DNA from: Paenibacillus vietnamensis | Lineage (GTDB): Bacteria; Bacillota; Bacilli; Paenibacillales; Paenibacillaceae | Direction of reading: 5' to 3' | Assembly (NCBI RefSeq): GCF_020169515.1 | Contig: NZ_JAHMHW010000009.1 | Location: 62,001-126,000 of the forward strand | Length of the DNA stretch: 64,000 nucleotides | Part shown: positions 25,611 through 35,804 of the stretch, piece by piece | Numbering within the stretch: position 1 is the stretch's first letter | Layout of the letters: each line of letters begins with the position of its first letter | The notes under the pieces: model-generated | What the model was told of the DNA's origin: nothing | What the model saw: the letters and a program-made list of their open reading frames with translations, nothing else | Databases searched by the model: none | Program-made: the position numbers and the translations under genes

Positions 25611-25715
25611 GCATGTCCGTCGGCAATTGATACGGTCCAATAGCCAATCCGCCGGACATCCCTTAAAATAATAGGATAAGAATCGTATTTTGAAGCCATG
25701 AAAGGAAGCCTGATT

Positions 25716-26600
25716 ATGCTGGAAAATCATGATCCCCTAGCAGCTTCTTTAGAAAGAAACCCGCTCGTGCTGCAAGCCGACTGCGAAAGCTGCTTCGGCT
25801 TATGCTGCGTCGCGCTGCCCTTCGCCGCTTCGGCGGACTTCGCAGCCGACAAGGCTGCCGGAACGCCCTGCCCCAGCCTGCAAGCGGACTTCCGCTGCGG
25901 CGTTCACGGCAATTTGAGGCAGCTGGGCTTTCGCGGCTGCACCGTTTACGACTGCTTCGGCGCGGGGCAGCAGGTTTCCCGGCATACGTTCGGCGGCCGC
26001 GACTGGAGACAAGCCCCCGAATCCGCGAAGCAAATGTTCGAGGTGTTCCCGGTCATGCGCCAGCTGCATGAGCTGCTCTGGTATGTGACCGTGGCGCTTT
26101 CGCTTCAGCCGGCCCGGCCGATTCACAGCGAGCTGCGCCTGGCGCTCGAAGAGACGGAGCGCCTCGTCCATCTAGGTCCCGAGGAGCTTCTTGAGCTGGA
26201 TGTGTCCGGGCACCGCGCCCGCATCAATAGTTTGCTCCTGCGGACAAGCGAGCTTGTGCGCGAGGAAGCGCTCCGCCGGTTCAAAAGGCCGATCAAACGC
26301 CATAAAGCAATCGGCCGCGGCGCCGACCTCATCGGAGCCAAGCTGAAGGGAGCCGACCTCAGAGCCGCCAATCTGAGAGGAGCCTATTTGATTGCCGCCG
26401 ATCTGAGCGGCTCAGACTTGAGAGCGGCCGACCTCATCGGCGCCGACTTCCGAGACGCGGACATAAGAGGAGCCGACCTGTCCGAAAGCCTCTTCCTCAC
26501 CCAGTTTCAGCTAAACGCGGCGAAGGGCGATGCCGGCACCAAGCTGCCGACGGCGCTCGCGCGTCCGGCCCATTGGCCGGCATCCGGCAAGCGGCGGTAG
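25716..26600 (+). CDS. Cys-cluster pentapeptide-repeat protein
   Basis: 294 aa from ATG 25716 (AAGGAAG seven bases upstream). The N-terminus has CESCFGLCC followed by spaced Cys in CPSLQADFRCGVH and GFRGCTVYDCFG, which looks like a metal-binding (CxxCxxxCC-type) module; the middle is helical (EVFPVMRQLHELLWYVTVAL). Residues 208-265 are regular pentapeptide repeats (ADLIGAKLKGADLRAANLRG and onward). This domain order is familiar from proteins common in actinomycetes, with strongly conserved sequence. Function unknown; pentapeptide helices can mimic DNA. Stand-alone gene. Confidence 0.82.
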   Translation: MLENHDPLAASLERNPLVLQADCESCFGLCCVALPFAASADFAADKAAGTPCPSLQADFRCGVHGNLRQLGFRGCTVYDCFGAGQQVSRHTFGGRDWRQAPESAKQMFEVFPVMRQLHELLWYVTVALSLQPARPIHSELRLALEETERLVHLGPEELLELDVSGHRARINSLLLRTSELVREEALRRFKRPIKRHKAIGRGADLIGAKLKGADLRAANLRGAYLIAADLSGSDLRAADLIGADFRDADIRGADLSESLFLTQFQLNAAKGDAGTKLPTALARPAHWPASGKRR

Positions 26601-26652
26601 ATCGTATGTTTGCCGGAGTTACCTGCTAAGCCGAATGAAGCAGCACTGACTG

Positions 26653-27492
26653 TTACACGGCCCAAAGTTTTTCCCGCAAATACTCCGCGATTTCTGATCG
26701 CTCCAGATGCTCCGCCCAGCCGAGCGGCGTGCTTTGGAAGCCGGTATCTTTCACATGCAGATCGGCTCCGGACTCCACGAGCAGCTTGACGGCTTCGAGG
26801 GACCCCGAATTTACCGCTTGATGAAGCGCCGTAGCATGCGGATGAAACCCTTTCGGGCTGAAAGCGTTCAAGTCGACGCCGAGACCGATGACATAGGCCA
26901 GAGCTTCGGCATCGCCGTACAGGGCGGCGGCGGCCAAAGCGGTTCGTTTGTCGTCCGCGCCGGCGCCTGGCCCTAGCCGCTTCATCTCCTCCAACCGCCT
27001 CGTGCATACGGCGGCGGTCAGCGTCAGAGGCGCGCCGTACTCGAGCAATTTTTCAGCCGCAGCCAGCTCGCGGTGCGCCAAGGCCGGTATAAGCGCCCCC
27101 GACGGATCGGCGCCGGCGCCGGCCAATTCGTCGATCAGCCCGAGCTGCGCCCCGCACTCCCGCGCAACCATGCCCGAGCTTACCAGCATGAGCATGTAAT
27201 CCAGCTGAGCTTGCAGGCTCTCCACGCGGTCGCGTTCTGCCGCGCGAATCATCACGCGCACCACCTTGATGACGTTAGCGGACATCCGCCCGGTCCGGAT
27301 CGGATTTTCCGCCGCGAACCAGAGCAGATAGGGCCTCCGAAAATAACCCTCGCCGCATTCGGCCCGCTCCCGCATCAGCCCGGGGTGATCGGCCAGCAGC
27401 CGCTCCAGCCCTTTCGCGTCGCCTTCGTCAATAGCGGACACGGCCTGCCTGAACAACGGATTCAGCTCATCGAAATACAGGTTCCCGCTCAT
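26653..27492 (-). CDS. ankyrin-repeat protein
   Basis: 279 aa, AAAGGAGGG before the ATG. Ankyrin repeats are clearest at the C-terminus: TALAAAALYGDAEALAYVIGLGVDLNAFS, then ATALHQAVNSGSLEAVKLLVESGADLHVKDT, then STPLGWAEHLERSEIAEYLRE. The N-terminal half (EGDAKGLERLLADHPGLMRERAE) is a degenerate repeat of the same kind. Cytoplasmic protein-binding scaffold; partner unknown. Convergent with the pentapeptide gene and unlinked to an operon. Confidence 0.88.
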   Translation of the reverse strand: MSGNLYFDELNPLFRQAVSAIDEGDAKGLERLLADHPGLMRERAECGEGYFRRPYLLWFAAENPIRTGRMSANVIKVVRVMIRAAERDRVESLQAQLDYMLMLVSSGMVARECGAQLGLIDELAGAGADPSGALIPALAHRELAAAEKLLEYGAPLTLTAAVCTRRLEEMKRLGPGAGADDKRTALAAAALYGDAEALAYVIGLGVDLNAFSPKGFHPHATALHQAVNSGSLEAVKLLVESGADLHVKDTGFQSTPLGWAEHLERSEIAEYLREKLWAV

Positions 27493-27654
27493 ACGTTATA
27501 CCCTCCTTTGAAAGTCTATTTCCGTGTCTTCATCATACCACGCCCGGACCGCTCAATAGGCATAAATGGATCATGATACGCGTCACATGACGAATGCAGC
27601 TGGACTCGCATATATTGACTTAGAAGAATTTGGCTATAGAAAGGGCGAATGTGC

Positions 27655-28740
27655 ATGTCTGACGATATTATCATTGCCGCGGTCGGAGATCTCTTAATGA
27701 AGCCGCTGCTGATCCGATACATGCGTACCGGCGACAAACGCGATGGTTCATTGGACAAAGCACACGGCTCTTATGCTTTCGAGCAGGCGTTTGAACCGGT
27801 TTCCAAGGTTCTGCAGGATGCGCATCTGACGATAGGCAATCTCGAGACCACCTTTGCGGGCGGACCGAAGGAGGGATTTATAAAGACGCGCCGGAATCCC
27901 AGAAATGGCAATCCGGTTTTCAAATGCCCGGACAGCTTCGCCCCGGCATTGAAGAGAATCGGTTTCAATGTGCTCTCTACAGCAAATAACCATTGCATGG
28001 ATTATGGCGTTGGCGGACTCAAACGGACTCTCCATGTACTGGATAAGAACGGAATTGCCCATGCCGGGACGTACCGGGATGAGAATGAGTCCCGCAGGCT
28101 CTGTATTCGAAATGTCAGGGGCGTTCGTATCGGCATTCTTTCGTATACAAGGGACACAAACGGCATTGCGGTTCCAAAGGGGCAGCCTGCCGGCGTCAAG
28201 CTGATTGCACGCAGGCAAATAAGGCAGGATCTGGCACGGCTGCGGGGGCTGTCGGATTTCATAATCGTCTGCATGCATTTCGGTTTTGAATATCATGGAA
28301 GCCCGGCTTCGCACCAAAGGAAGCTGGTCCGTTTCCTGTTTCGTCAGGGAGCCGATGTCATTCTTGGCGCGCATCCGCACGTTCTTCAGCATTCGGTGTC
28401 CCGCACCGTGAAGGATGTAACCGGACGGACGAGAAAACGGTTCGCGATCTACTCGCTGGGCAACTTTATTTCCACGCGGCTGCATAACAAGGATGCCGCT
28501 TTAACCGGCATGATTGTTCGTCTCCGAATCCGGAAAACATCCGGCGGCGGCGCCCTGCTCGCAGGGATCGAGCATATACCGACCTGGGTATATATTTCGA
28601 AGGACAGCAACCGGGGAATCTGCCGGGTCTTGCCGTTGAAACAAGCGATTAAAAAGCCTGAAAGCTACTTCGCCGGGCAAATAACACGGATGAAACGCGC
28701 CTATCGCAAAACGACTCGCATGTATAAAGGGGTTTTATAA
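27655..28740 (+). CDS. CapA-family metallophosphoesterase-like protein
   Basis: 361 aa, ATG 27655 with AAGGG nine bases upstream; the ATG six bases earlier is too close to the site. CapA (poly-gamma-glutamate capsule biosynthesis) fold: metal motifs AVGDLLM (near 10), NLETTF (65), STANNHCMDYG (near 110), MHFGFEYHGSPASHQRKLVR (near 205) and LGAHPHVLQ (near 237). No signal peptide or N-terminal membrane anchor is present, unlike CapA of capsule operons, and no capBC genes are nearby. Probably a soluble relative of unknown substrate. Confidence 0.85.
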   Translation: MSDDIIIAAVGDLLMKPLLIRYMRTGDKRDGSLDKAHGSYAFEQAFEPVSKVLQDAHLTIGNLETTFAGGPKEGFIKTRRNPRNGNPVFKCPDSFAPALKRIGFNVLSTANNHCMDYGVGGLKRTLHVLDKNGIAHAGTYRDENESRRLCIRNVRGVRIGILSYTRDTNGIAVPKGQPAGVKLIARRQIRQDLARLRGLSDFIIVCMHFGFEYHGSPASHQRKLVRFLFRQGADVILGAHPHVLQHSVSRTVKDVTGRTRKRFAIYSLGNFISTRLHNKDAALTGMIVRLRIRKTSGGGALLAGIEHIPTWVYISKDSNRGICRVLPLKQAIKKPESYFAGQITRMKRAYRKTTRMYKGVL

Positions 28741-28772
28741 CATTCGGACTGAAAACGTTAGTCTGATCAGTC

Positions 28773-28816
28773 GCGGCAGCCATGGCTTTATTATCCGACC
28801 GGAGCTGCCGCTATTT
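28773..28816. terminator. bidirectional terminator between CapA-like and YesN-like genes
   Basis: GCGGCAGC pairs with GCTGCCGC across a 23-base loop, followed by TATTTTA on the plus strand. It separates two convergent genes; the right arm adjoins the minus-strand stop. Confidence 0.65.
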
Positions 28817-30012
28817 TAGTGCATATTTTTGCGGTATTGATTCGGGGACAAGCCCGCGGCTTTTTTGAACGAGGTGCTGAAATAGTGCTGCGATTCGTAG
28901 CCCGTTTTCTCCGCGATTTCGTTGATCGACAAGTCGGTTTCGCTAAGCAGGCGAATCGCCTGCTCTATTCTGGTTTGCGTTAAAACATTGATAAACGAAG
29001 CTCCCACCTCTTGTTTGAACAGCCTGCTCAAATAGACGGAGGACACGTTCAATTCATGGGCGGCGCCTTCCAGCGAGAAATCCGGGTCCGCATAACGCTC
29101 CGCCACCATTTCCTTCGTCCGGCGCACAAGCGGGGTAAGGCGGGTCTCGCTGTTCACCGAAGCCTTCGCCTCCGCATAAAGCTGCGGCACGCCGCCGTCC
29201 CGGTTCGGCAAATAGCTGGCTACGAGAGCGATTTTCAAATAATCGGCGACATCCTGCTCGATCTGCCTGAAAACGGCTGAATCCGGCTTGCCCCATATCA
29301 AGAGCACAATAAGACCGACCTCATCCCGAAAATGGATGCAGGTAAACCCCTGAAGGTTTTCCTCCATAATATTCTCGATCGCAAACAGCAGCAGCTGCCG
29401 GTCCTTCTCGGAATAAAACGCTTTGCCCTTCGATTGCTCCGGCCACCGGATGACGCCTACAAAATCGGGAGCTTCCGCCGGCATCCGAAGGAAGGCAAGC
29501 TGCCCGGCAATTTCCTCCGGACCGAGCTCGCCCTTCATCCATTCCAGACAAAACCTTTCGCGGAGCAGGGAAAAATTTTTTTCGAGCTGCCTGGACGCCA
29601 TCTGCAGCAGCTCCTCGCCTGCGACCGTTTCCTCCAGCTTATGAACCAGCTTTCTCAGCACCTCGGTCAAAGCGTCCGGGTTGACCGGCTTCAGAATATA
29701 ATCGTCCACCTCCAGCTTAATCGCTTCGTACGCATAATTGAATTCGTCGTGGCCGGTAATGATGATGATTTTGCACTGCGGAAGCTGCTTGCGAATATGG
29801 CCGATCAAGGTCATGCCGTTCATGATCGGCATGCTCAAGTCGACCAGCATAATTTGCGCCTGCTTCTCAAGCGCCAGCTCCAAAGCCTCCTCGCCGTCCT
29901 CGGCCTCTCCGACAACCTCAAGCTTCAGCTCCTCCCAAGGGATCGAGCTTCGGATGCCTTCCCGGATGATCGCCTCATCGTCCGCGATTAAAGTCCTCCA
30001 TTTGCGCATCAT
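28816..30012 (-). CDS. YesN-type response regulator (REC + AraC HTH)
   Basis: 398 aa. Receiver domain 1-125 with Asp11/12, phospho-acceptor Asp58 and Lys108; a variable middle (130-290); and an AraC-type double helix-turn-helix at 295-397 (VSSVYLSRLFKQEVGASFINVLTQTRIEQA and INEIAEKTGYESQHYFSTSFKKAAGLSPNQYRK). It overlaps the upstream sensor kinase gene by 38 bases, so the pair is translationally linked. Expected to be phosphorylated by that kinase and to activate sugar genes, most likely the adjoining ChvE-MmsAB transporter operon. Confidence 0.93.
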   Translation of the reverse strand: MMRKWRTLIADDEAIIREGIRSSIPWEELKLEVVGEAEDGEEALELALEKQAQIMLVDLSMPIMNGMTLIGHIRKQLPQCKIIIITGHDEFNYAYEAIKLEVDDYILKPVNPDALTEVLRKLVHKLEETVAGEELLQMASRQLEKNFSLLRERFCLEWMKGELGPEEIAGQLAFLRMPAEAPDFVGVIRWPEQSKGKAFYSEKDRQLLLFAIENIMEENLQGFTCIHFRDEVGLIVLLIWGKPDSAVFRQIEQDVADYLKIALVASYLPNRDGGVPQLYAEAKASVNSETRLTPLVRRTKEMVAERYADPDFSLEGAAHELNVSSVYLSRLFKQEVGASFINVLTQTRIEQAIRLLSETDLSINEIAEKTGYESQHYFSTSFKKAAGLSPNQYRKNMH

Positions 30013-31834
30013 GCGCGTTTTCCCCCTTCCGCCAAATAACGGGATGGCAGATCTTCACAACCGTACCGCTTTTCTCCTTGCTGTCGATCTCAATTCCGTA
30101 CGGCTTGCCGAAGCTGAGCCGGATGCGCTCCTGCACATTGCGCAGGCCGTAGCTTGCGGGCGCCCCCTTCGGCTGCTGGTCCTCCGCAGCTCCCGCCGTT
30201 ACCGCTTCAAGCGTCTCCCGCAAAGCGGCAAGCCTCGCTTCGGTCATGCCCGCGCCGTCGTCCTCGATGACGAGCTCCAGCATGCCCTCGCTTACTTGCG
30301 CCCGGATCGCGATCATGCCGGGCCCTCTGCGTTCCTTAATGCCGTGATAGATCGCATTCTCCACCACCGGCTGAAGAATAAGCTTCTGCACGAACAGATC
30401 GGCGCAGCTGTCGTCCACCTCGATGCTGTAATTCAGCTTTTCCTTATAGCGGGTTTTCTGGATTTTCAAATAGCTTCGGATATGCTCGAATTCCTCGGCC
30501 AGCGGAATGACCTCCTGCCCTTTGCTGAGCCCGATGCGGAACAGCTTCGACAGCGCCTCCACCACCTCCGCCGCTTCCTTCGCGCCGTCCTTGCGTGCGA
30601 GCCACTGAATCGTATCCAGCGTGTTGTACAGAAAATGCGGCTGAATGTGGGCCTGCAGGCTGCGCAGCTCCGCCTCCCGTTTCAAGCGCTGCTCCTCCCA
30701 CACCTGCGACAGCAGCCGGGCGATCTGCGTCAGCATTTTGTTGAAGCTGCGCCCTAGCATGCCGACCTCGTCCTCCCGCTCCTCAGGAATCCGGATGCTC
30801 ATATTGCCTTCCTCCACCTTGCGCATGAAGGACGACAATTGCAGAATCGGACGGGAAATCGAATGGGATAAATAGTATGAAGCCGCAATCCCGAGCATGC
30901 ACACAATAAACACAAACAAAACCAGATATAAATTAATGTCCCTAATTTCCTGCGCGCTGTCCCGCCTGTCGAACACGCCTACTGTCGTCCAGTTGGTAAA
31001 ATCGGACTTCTGGTAGATGAGCTGAAGCTCCTGCCCGTTCACCGAATGAGTGAGCATGCCCGACGGCTCGCGGCCAAGGAGCTCCATATCTACGCTTCCG
31101 ATTTTGGAGCTCTGCGGGGCATAGATCATCTCTCCGTCATTGTTGATGACCATCAAATAGCCGGTTTTGCCAAGCCTGACATCACGAACGGTTTCCGCAA
31201 TCACACGCAGCTTCAGGTCGATCAGCACGACCCCTTCCGTTCGCTGCGTATCCGGATCCTGAATCGCGCGGACGACCGATACGACCTCACTGTCCTTGTA
31301 ATTGGCATGCGTCGTTACATTCCGGTTGTACGGGTGCCCGATCATCGTGAAGATGCCCTTGGCTTCGACCGCCTTGGCGTACCAGCTCTCTTCCGTCAAG
31401 CTGCGGCTGCTTTTCGCGTACATTTCGTTGCTGAAGTAGTCGCCGCCCGCCCCCACCACCATAATGCCGGCGATTTCCGAATACAGCGTCGTGAAGCTTT
31501 GCAAAAACTTGGACAACTCGTACTGCTCGTCATTTCCGGATATCGCAGGATAACCTTCCTTCAGAAAAGACTGGATACCGGAATTCATCGATATGAAGTA
31601 CGAAATGTTCTGGATATTGCCGGCATGAGCATCCAGGGATTGATTGACATGATCGATCAGCTGCATCGTGTTCCCGTTCACCTGCTTCTCGACAACCCGG
31701 TTAACCGTTAGCGCCATTAACAATCCGATGCATAAAGCCGGTAGGATGCTGATCAGCAAAAAATGAAAAATAAACTTGTACCGAATCGACCAGTTGTTCA
31801 GCTGAAACCATTTTTGGAGCAGTTTGAATGCCAT
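29975..31834 (-). CDS. YesM/LytS-type sensor histidine kinase
   Basis: 619 aa. TM1 (22-44), extracellular sensor of the dCache type (50-295), TM2 (300-322), HAMP (323-375), then the LytS/YesM kinase core with His400 in LQAHIQPHFLYNTL and an HATPase with N-box PVVENAIYHGI and G-box DDGAGM and YGLRNVQERI. AAGGTGAG precedes the start. It sits between a membrane-anchored sugar-binding protein and the YesN regulator. Such kinases can detect sugars through a partner binding protein, as XylFII does for LytS in Clostridium beijerinckii; the same is inferred here. Confidence 0.93.
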   Translation of the reverse strand: MAFKLLQKWFQLNNWSIRYKFIFHFLLISILPALCIGLLMALTVNRVVEKQVNGNTMQLIDHVNQSLDAHAGNIQNISYFISMNSGIQSFLKEGYPAISGNDEQYELSKFLQSFTTLYSEIAGIMVVGAGGDYFSNEMYAKSSRSLTEESWYAKAVEAKGIFTMIGHPYNRNVTTHANYKDSEVVSVVRAIQDPDTQRTEGVVLIDLKLRVIAETVRDVRLGKTGYLMVINNDGEMIYAPQSSKIGSVDMELLGREPSGMLTHSVNGQELQLIYQKSDFTNWTTVGVFDRRDSAQEIRDINLYLVLFVFIVCMLGIAASYYLSHSISRPILQLSSFMRKVEEGNMSIRIPEEREDEVGMLGRSFNKMLTQIARLLSQVWEEQRLKREAELRSLQAHIQPHFLYNTLDTIQWLARKDGAKEAAEVVEALSKLFRIGLSKGQEVIPLAEEFEHIRSYLKIQKTRYKEKLNYSIEVDDSCADLFVQKLILQPVVENAIYHGIKERRGPGMIAIRAQVSEGMLELVIEDDGAGMTEARLAALRETLEAVTAGAAEDQQPKGAPASYGLRNVQERIRLSFGKPYGIEIDSKEKSGTVVKICHPVIWRKGENAHDAQMEDFNRGR

Positions 31835-31871
31835 CTTGCGCTCACCTTCCGCTTGCCCTTATCCGGATCTC

Positions 31872-32885
31872 TTATTTTGCATAAAAATGATCGACGTTGG
31901 CTGACGTGACGACCGTAATGCCCGTATCGACATTGACCGGCAAAGGCGGCACGTCCGTCTGCTGCCAATCCGGAATCGGCGCCGCAAGCTCATGGCGGAG
32001 ATGGAAAAGCTGCATCAGCGACCAATACCCCATGCTCCACGTCCCTTGGGCCATCGTGGCGGAAATCGTGCCGCTCTTGACCATGTCGAGCGTCCTCTTG
32101 TCCGTGTCAAAGCTGATAATATGCACCTGGTCCAGCTTGCCTTCCCGTAAAATCGCATTGCCGGCTCCGACACCGCCGTTTGCCTCCGTAACGAAGATGC
32201 CGCGCAGCTCCGGATTGTCCTCAAGCAGCTGCCGGGTCATTTTCTCGGAAACGAGCTGATCTCCTTTACCGTCCATGATGCCGACCAGCTGAAGCCCCGG
32301 GAACTCCTTGCTCAGCGTTTCCTTGAAGCCGCGGGTCCGCTCCTGGTGGTTCAGCTGGTTCGGATGCGTAATAATGCCGACCTTGCCTCTTCCGCCGGTC
32401 AGCTCGGCCATCTTCCGCGCGGCCGTCACGCCGGCGTTGTAATTGTTCGTGCCGATAAAGGAATACGCCTTGCTGTCCGGCGCGTCGGAATCGAACATCA
32501 CGACCGGGATGCCCGCTTCCACCGCCTTGTCGATCGCCGCATTCAGCGCTTCGGAATTAATCGCGCTCACCGCAATGCCTGCGGGGCTGCGGGCGATGGC
32601 CTGCTCCAGCACCATCACCTCTTCCTGCACGTCATACTGCGTCGATCCCCGGTACTCGACCGAGACGCCAAGCGCCTCCGCGGCATCCTCGAACCCTTTC
32701 AAGCCGCTCTTCCAATAATCGATGCCGGTCAGAAAATTGACCATCACATATTTCTCGTCCGTCTGCCCGTGCAGGCCGGCCGTTTCGTTCAGCAGCCCGC
32801 TGTCGTCCTCCCGTATAAAAGCCATATACAAGTAGGCGATCAGCGTCCCGATCAGAATGAGATACACGAATAAGAGCTTTTTCAA
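31872..32885 (-). CDS. membrane-anchored periplasmic-type sugar-binding protein (XylFII-like)
   Basis: 337 aa, TTG start with GGGGGAT upstream. A single uncleaved N-terminal helix (MKKLLFVYLILIGTLIAYLYM) anchors a type I (RbsB/XylF) sugar-binding domain: the hinge region and ligand segments can be followed in KSGLKGFEDAAEALG, IAVSAIN, VVMFDSDAP, FIGTNNYNAG and ISFDTD. No lipobox is present, unlike the transporter-associated ChvE. It is the first gene of the sensor trio, 37 bases before the kinase. A dedicated co-receptor that presents sugar occupancy to the kinase is the best reading. Confidence 0.85.
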   Translation of the reverse strand: MKKLLFVYLILIGTLIAYLYMAFIREDDSGLLNETAGLHGQTDEKYVMVNFLTGIDYWKSGLKGFEDAAEALGVSVEYRGSTQYDVQEEVMVLEQAIARSPAGIAVSAINSEALNAAIDKAVEAGIPVVMFDSDAPDSKAYSFIGTNNYNAGVTAARKMAELTGGRGKVGIITHPNQLNHQERTRGFKETLSKEFPGLQLVGIMDGKGDQLVSEKMTRQLLEDNPELRGIFVTEANGGVGAGNAILREGKLDQVHIISFDTDKRTLDMVKSGTISATMAQGTWSMGYWSLMQLFHLRHELAAPIPDWQQTDVPPLPVNVDTGITVVTSANVDHFYAK

Positions 32886-33012
32886 AGCCGATCCCCCTAT
32901 TTTTAGAGCCTAAATCGCTTTCAATATCATACGGCAACGAGCGCGGCGGGTCCACAAGCCGTGAACGCCTCCGCGCTTTTTGCCAAACCTTTGAAATTGA
33001 GGATACCCCGCC

Positions 33013-34176
33013 TTAAGCGGACTTATTCTTGTTGTAGAGGTCGAAAGCGACGGCCAGCAGAAGGACCAGGCCCTTGATGCCTTGCTGATAATCGATGCCG
33101 AGGCCGATCAGCGACATCCCGTTATTCATGACGCCCATAACGAGACCGCCGATAATGGCGCCGAGAACGGTGCCGACGCCGCCGGTCGCGGACGCCCCGC
33201 CGATGAATACGGCCGCAATCGCGTCCAGCTCGAAGTTCACGCCGGCTTTCGGCGTCGCCGCATTCAAGCGGGCAGCGAATACGAGCCCGGCCAGCGCAGC
33301 GAGCACACCCATGTTCACAAACACCCAGAACGTCATTTTTTTCGTTTTGACGCCCGACAGCTTTGCAGCCTTCTCATTGCCGCCAAGGGCGTAAATGTGG
33401 CGTCCCATAACCGTTTTGCGCATCACGAAGGTGTAGGCTGCTACCAGGATGAAGAGCATGATCAGAATGTTCGGCAGACCTTTGTAGGAAGCCAGCACGA
33501 CAGTGAACAGATTGATGATCGCAACGACGCCCGCCAGCTTCAAGAGGAAGAACGGGGCCGGAAGCAGCTCGAGCTCATACCGCTTCTGGATCAAGCGTCC
33601 GCGCCATTCCATGAACAAATAGAAAACGGATAGTACGATGCCGATAATTACCGTAAGCAAATGAAGGTCCCAATTGCCGGGAACGTCCGCAAGGAAACCC
33701 GTGCTGATCGCGCGGAACCCTTCCGGGAACGGAGCGACCGATTTGCCGTCCAGCACAAGCATCGTCAGACCCCGGAACAGCAGCATCCCCGCTAGCGTGA
33801 CAATGAAGGACGGGATCCGCACGTAGGCGACCCAGAAGCCCTGCCAAGCGCCGACGGCCGCGCCGATCAGGAGCGACAGCGCCATAGCTGCCGGGAACGA
33901 CATGCCGTATTTGACCATCATGATCGCCGATACCGCGCCGACGAAGGCCGCAATCGACCCTACCGACAGATCGATATGGCCGGTAATAATGACGAGAAGC
34001 ATGCCGATCGCGAGAATGAGAATATAGCTGTTTTGCAAAATTAAATTCGTAATGTTAAGCGGCTTTAACAGAATGCCGCCGGAGAGAAATTGAAACAGAA
34101 GCATGATTAAGACTAATGCGATGAACATGCCGTACTGCCGCATATTGCTGCGCAATAATTTCAGAGCGGTCTCCAC
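33013..34176 (-). CDS. mmsB: monosaccharide ABC transporter permease MmsB (GguB)
   Basis: 387 aa, GTG start, seven bases after the ATPase stop. About 10-11 membrane helices of the RbsC/XylH permease family, with the conserved GHIDLSVGS (65-73) and the EAA-like segment GGASATGGVGTVLGAIIGGLVMG near the C-terminus. Length and closeness to a ChvE-type binding protein place it in the multiple-monosaccharide (MmsB/GguB) group rather than RbsC. Imports sugars such as arabinose, galactose, xylose or glucose; specificity is set by the binding protein. Third gene of the chvE-mmsA-mmsB unit. Confidence 0.9.
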   Translation of the reverse strand: METALKLLRSNMRQYGMFIALVLIMLLFQFLSGGILLKPLNITNLILQNSYILILAIGMLLVIITGHIDLSVGSIAAFVGAVSAIMMVKYGMSFPAAMALSLLIGAAVGAWQGFWVAYVRIPSFIVTLAGMLLFRGLTMLVLDGKSVAPFPEGFRAISTGFLADVPGNWDLHLLTVIIGIVLSVFYLFMEWRGRLIQKRYELELLPAPFFLLKLAGVVAIINLFTVVLASYKGLPNILIMLFILVAAYTFVMRKTVMGRHIYALGGNEKAAKLSGVKTKKMTFWVFVNMGVLAALAGLVFAARLNAATPKAGVNFELDAIAAVFIGGASATGGVGTVLGAIIGGLVMGVMNNGMSLIGLGIDYQQGIKGLVLLLAVAFDLYNKNKSA

Positions 34177-34183
34177 GCTGATT

Positions 34184-35713
34184 CTACCCCCTGGTTGTCG
34201 TCATATATTTCATAATCGTTTCCTGGCTGGCCTCGGCTCTCGGAACCTCTCCGGTGAAGCGGCCTTCGCTCATCACATAGATCCGGTCGCACATGCCAAG
34301 CAGCTCGGGCAGCTCGGAGGAAATCATCAGAATCCCTTTCCCCTGCTCGGCCAATTGGTTAATAATCGTATAAATTTCGTATTTGGCGCCGACATCGATG
34401 CCCCGCGTAGGCTCGTCCAGGATCAGCAAATCCGGCCCCGTAAAAATCCACTTGCTGAGCACCACTTTCTGCTGGTTGCCGCCGCTTAAGTTGCCCGTCT
34501 TCTGGTGAATGCTCGGCGTCTTGATTTTCAGCTTCTTGCGGAAGCTTTCCGCCTCGGCGATTTCCTGGTAATCGTCCACAACGAACCATTTGGAGATGCC
34601 GCGCAGGTTAGCCAGCGTCGTATTCCGTTTGATGTCGTCCATCAAGATCAGACCGTACTCCTTCCGGTCCTCCGTCACGTAAGCGATGCCTTCGTCGATC
34701 GCTTTGCTGATCTCGTTCAGCTTGACCTCGCGGCCTTCCTTAAACAGCTGGCCGCTGATCTTGCTGCCGTATGCCTGACCGAAAATGCTCATCGCAAGCT
34801 CCGTGCGGCCCGCGCCCATCAGGCCGGCAATACCGACGATCTCGCCCCGCTTGACGTTGAAGCTGACATCGTCGATGACCTTCCGGTCCGTATCCGCCGG
34901 ATGATAGACGTTCCAGCGCCTCGCTTCGAACAGCACGTCCCCGATCTTCGGCTCGCGCTCCGGATAGCGGTTCGTCAGATCGCGTCCTACCATCCCTTTG
35001 ATGATGCGGTCTTCCGTAATGCTGTCTTCCTTCACATTCAGCGTCTCGATCGTCTTGCCGTCTCGCAAAATCGTAATCGAATCGGCCACCTTCATGATTT
35101 CGTTCAACTTGTGGGAAATAATGATCGAGGTGATTCCCTGCTCCTTGAACGCCAGCATGAGATTCAGCAAATTTTCGCTGTCTTCTTCGTTCAGCGCCGC
35201 TGTCGGTTCGTCCAGAATGAGAAGCTTGACCTCCTTGGACAACGCTTTGGCGATCTCGACAAGCTGCTGCTTGCCCACCCCCATCGAGCCTGCGACCGTG
35301 TTCGGCGATTCCGACAAGCCGACCGTGTTCAGCAGCTCCCGGGTGCGTACGATCGTCCGGTTCCAATCAATGATGCCGCGTTTCATCCGCTCGTTGCCGA
35401 GAAAAATGTTTTCCGCGACCGACAGCTGCGGGATAAGAGCCAGCTCCTGATGGATAATGACAATGCCCAGCTGCTCGCTGTTTCGAATATTTTTAAATTC
35501 GCAGGTATTCCCTTTGAATAAAATGTCGCCCTCATATGATCCGTGCGGATAAACGCCGGACAGCACCTTCATGAGCGTCGATTTGCCCGCCCCGTTTTCA
35601 CCCATTAACGCATGTATTTCGCCTTGCTTTACTTTCAAATTGACATTTTCCAGCGCTTTCACGCCCGGAAAGGTTTTGGTGATCCCGCGCATCTCCAATA
35701 TCACATCAGTCAA
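34184..35713 (-). CDS. mmsA: monosaccharide ABC transporter ATPase MmsA (GguA)
   Basis: Two fused ATPase domains, 509 aa from the TTG at 35713, the start that gives the family N-terminus [21 protein letters not shown]; the ATG at 35725 has its GAAGG too close. First domain: Walker [10 protein letters not shown] (38-46), a degenerate signature GSMGVGKQQ, Walker [13 protein letters not shown]. Second domain: [10 protein letters not shown] instead of a good Walker A, intact signature LSGGNQQK and [12 protein letters not shown]. As usual for sugar importers of this class, the second site is the degenerate one. Drives uptake with MmsB and ChvE. Confidence 0.92.
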   Translation of the reverse strand: MTDVILEMRGITKTFPGVKALENVNLKVKQGEIHALMGENGAGKSTLMKVLSGVYPHGSYEGDILFKGNTCEFKNIRNSEQLGIVIIHQELALIPQLSVAENIFLGNERMKRGIIDWNRTIVRTRELLNTVGLSESPNTVAGSMGVGKQQLVEIAKALSKEVKLLILDEPTAALNEEDSENLLNLMLAFKEQGITSIIISHKLNEIMKVADSITILRDGKTIETLNVKEDSITEDRIIKGMVGRDLTNRYPEREPKIGDVLFEARRWNVYHPADTDRKVIDDVSFNVKRGEIVGIAGLMGAGRTELAMSIFGQAYGSKISGQLFKEGREVKLNEISKAIDEGIAYVTEDRKEYGLILMDDIKRNTTLANLRGISKWFVVDDYQEIAEAESFRKKLKIKTPSIHQKTGNLSGGNQQKVVLSKWIFTGPDLLILDEPTRGIDVGAKYEIYTIINQLAEQGKGILMISSELPELLGMCDRIYVMSEGRFTGEVPRAEASQETIMKYMTTTRG

Positions 35714-35804
35714 AGCTATCACCATGCCTTCAAAATGAGATTCTAAAAAATTCATGGACGGCCCGAAGGCCGCCTCGTTACGTTTGAGACTGTTGTTACG
35801 GGGA

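Noticed and set aside
27655-28740. Capsule synthesis locus
   Set aside because: The CapA-like protein lacks a membrane anchor and no capB, capC or polymerase genes are adjacent.
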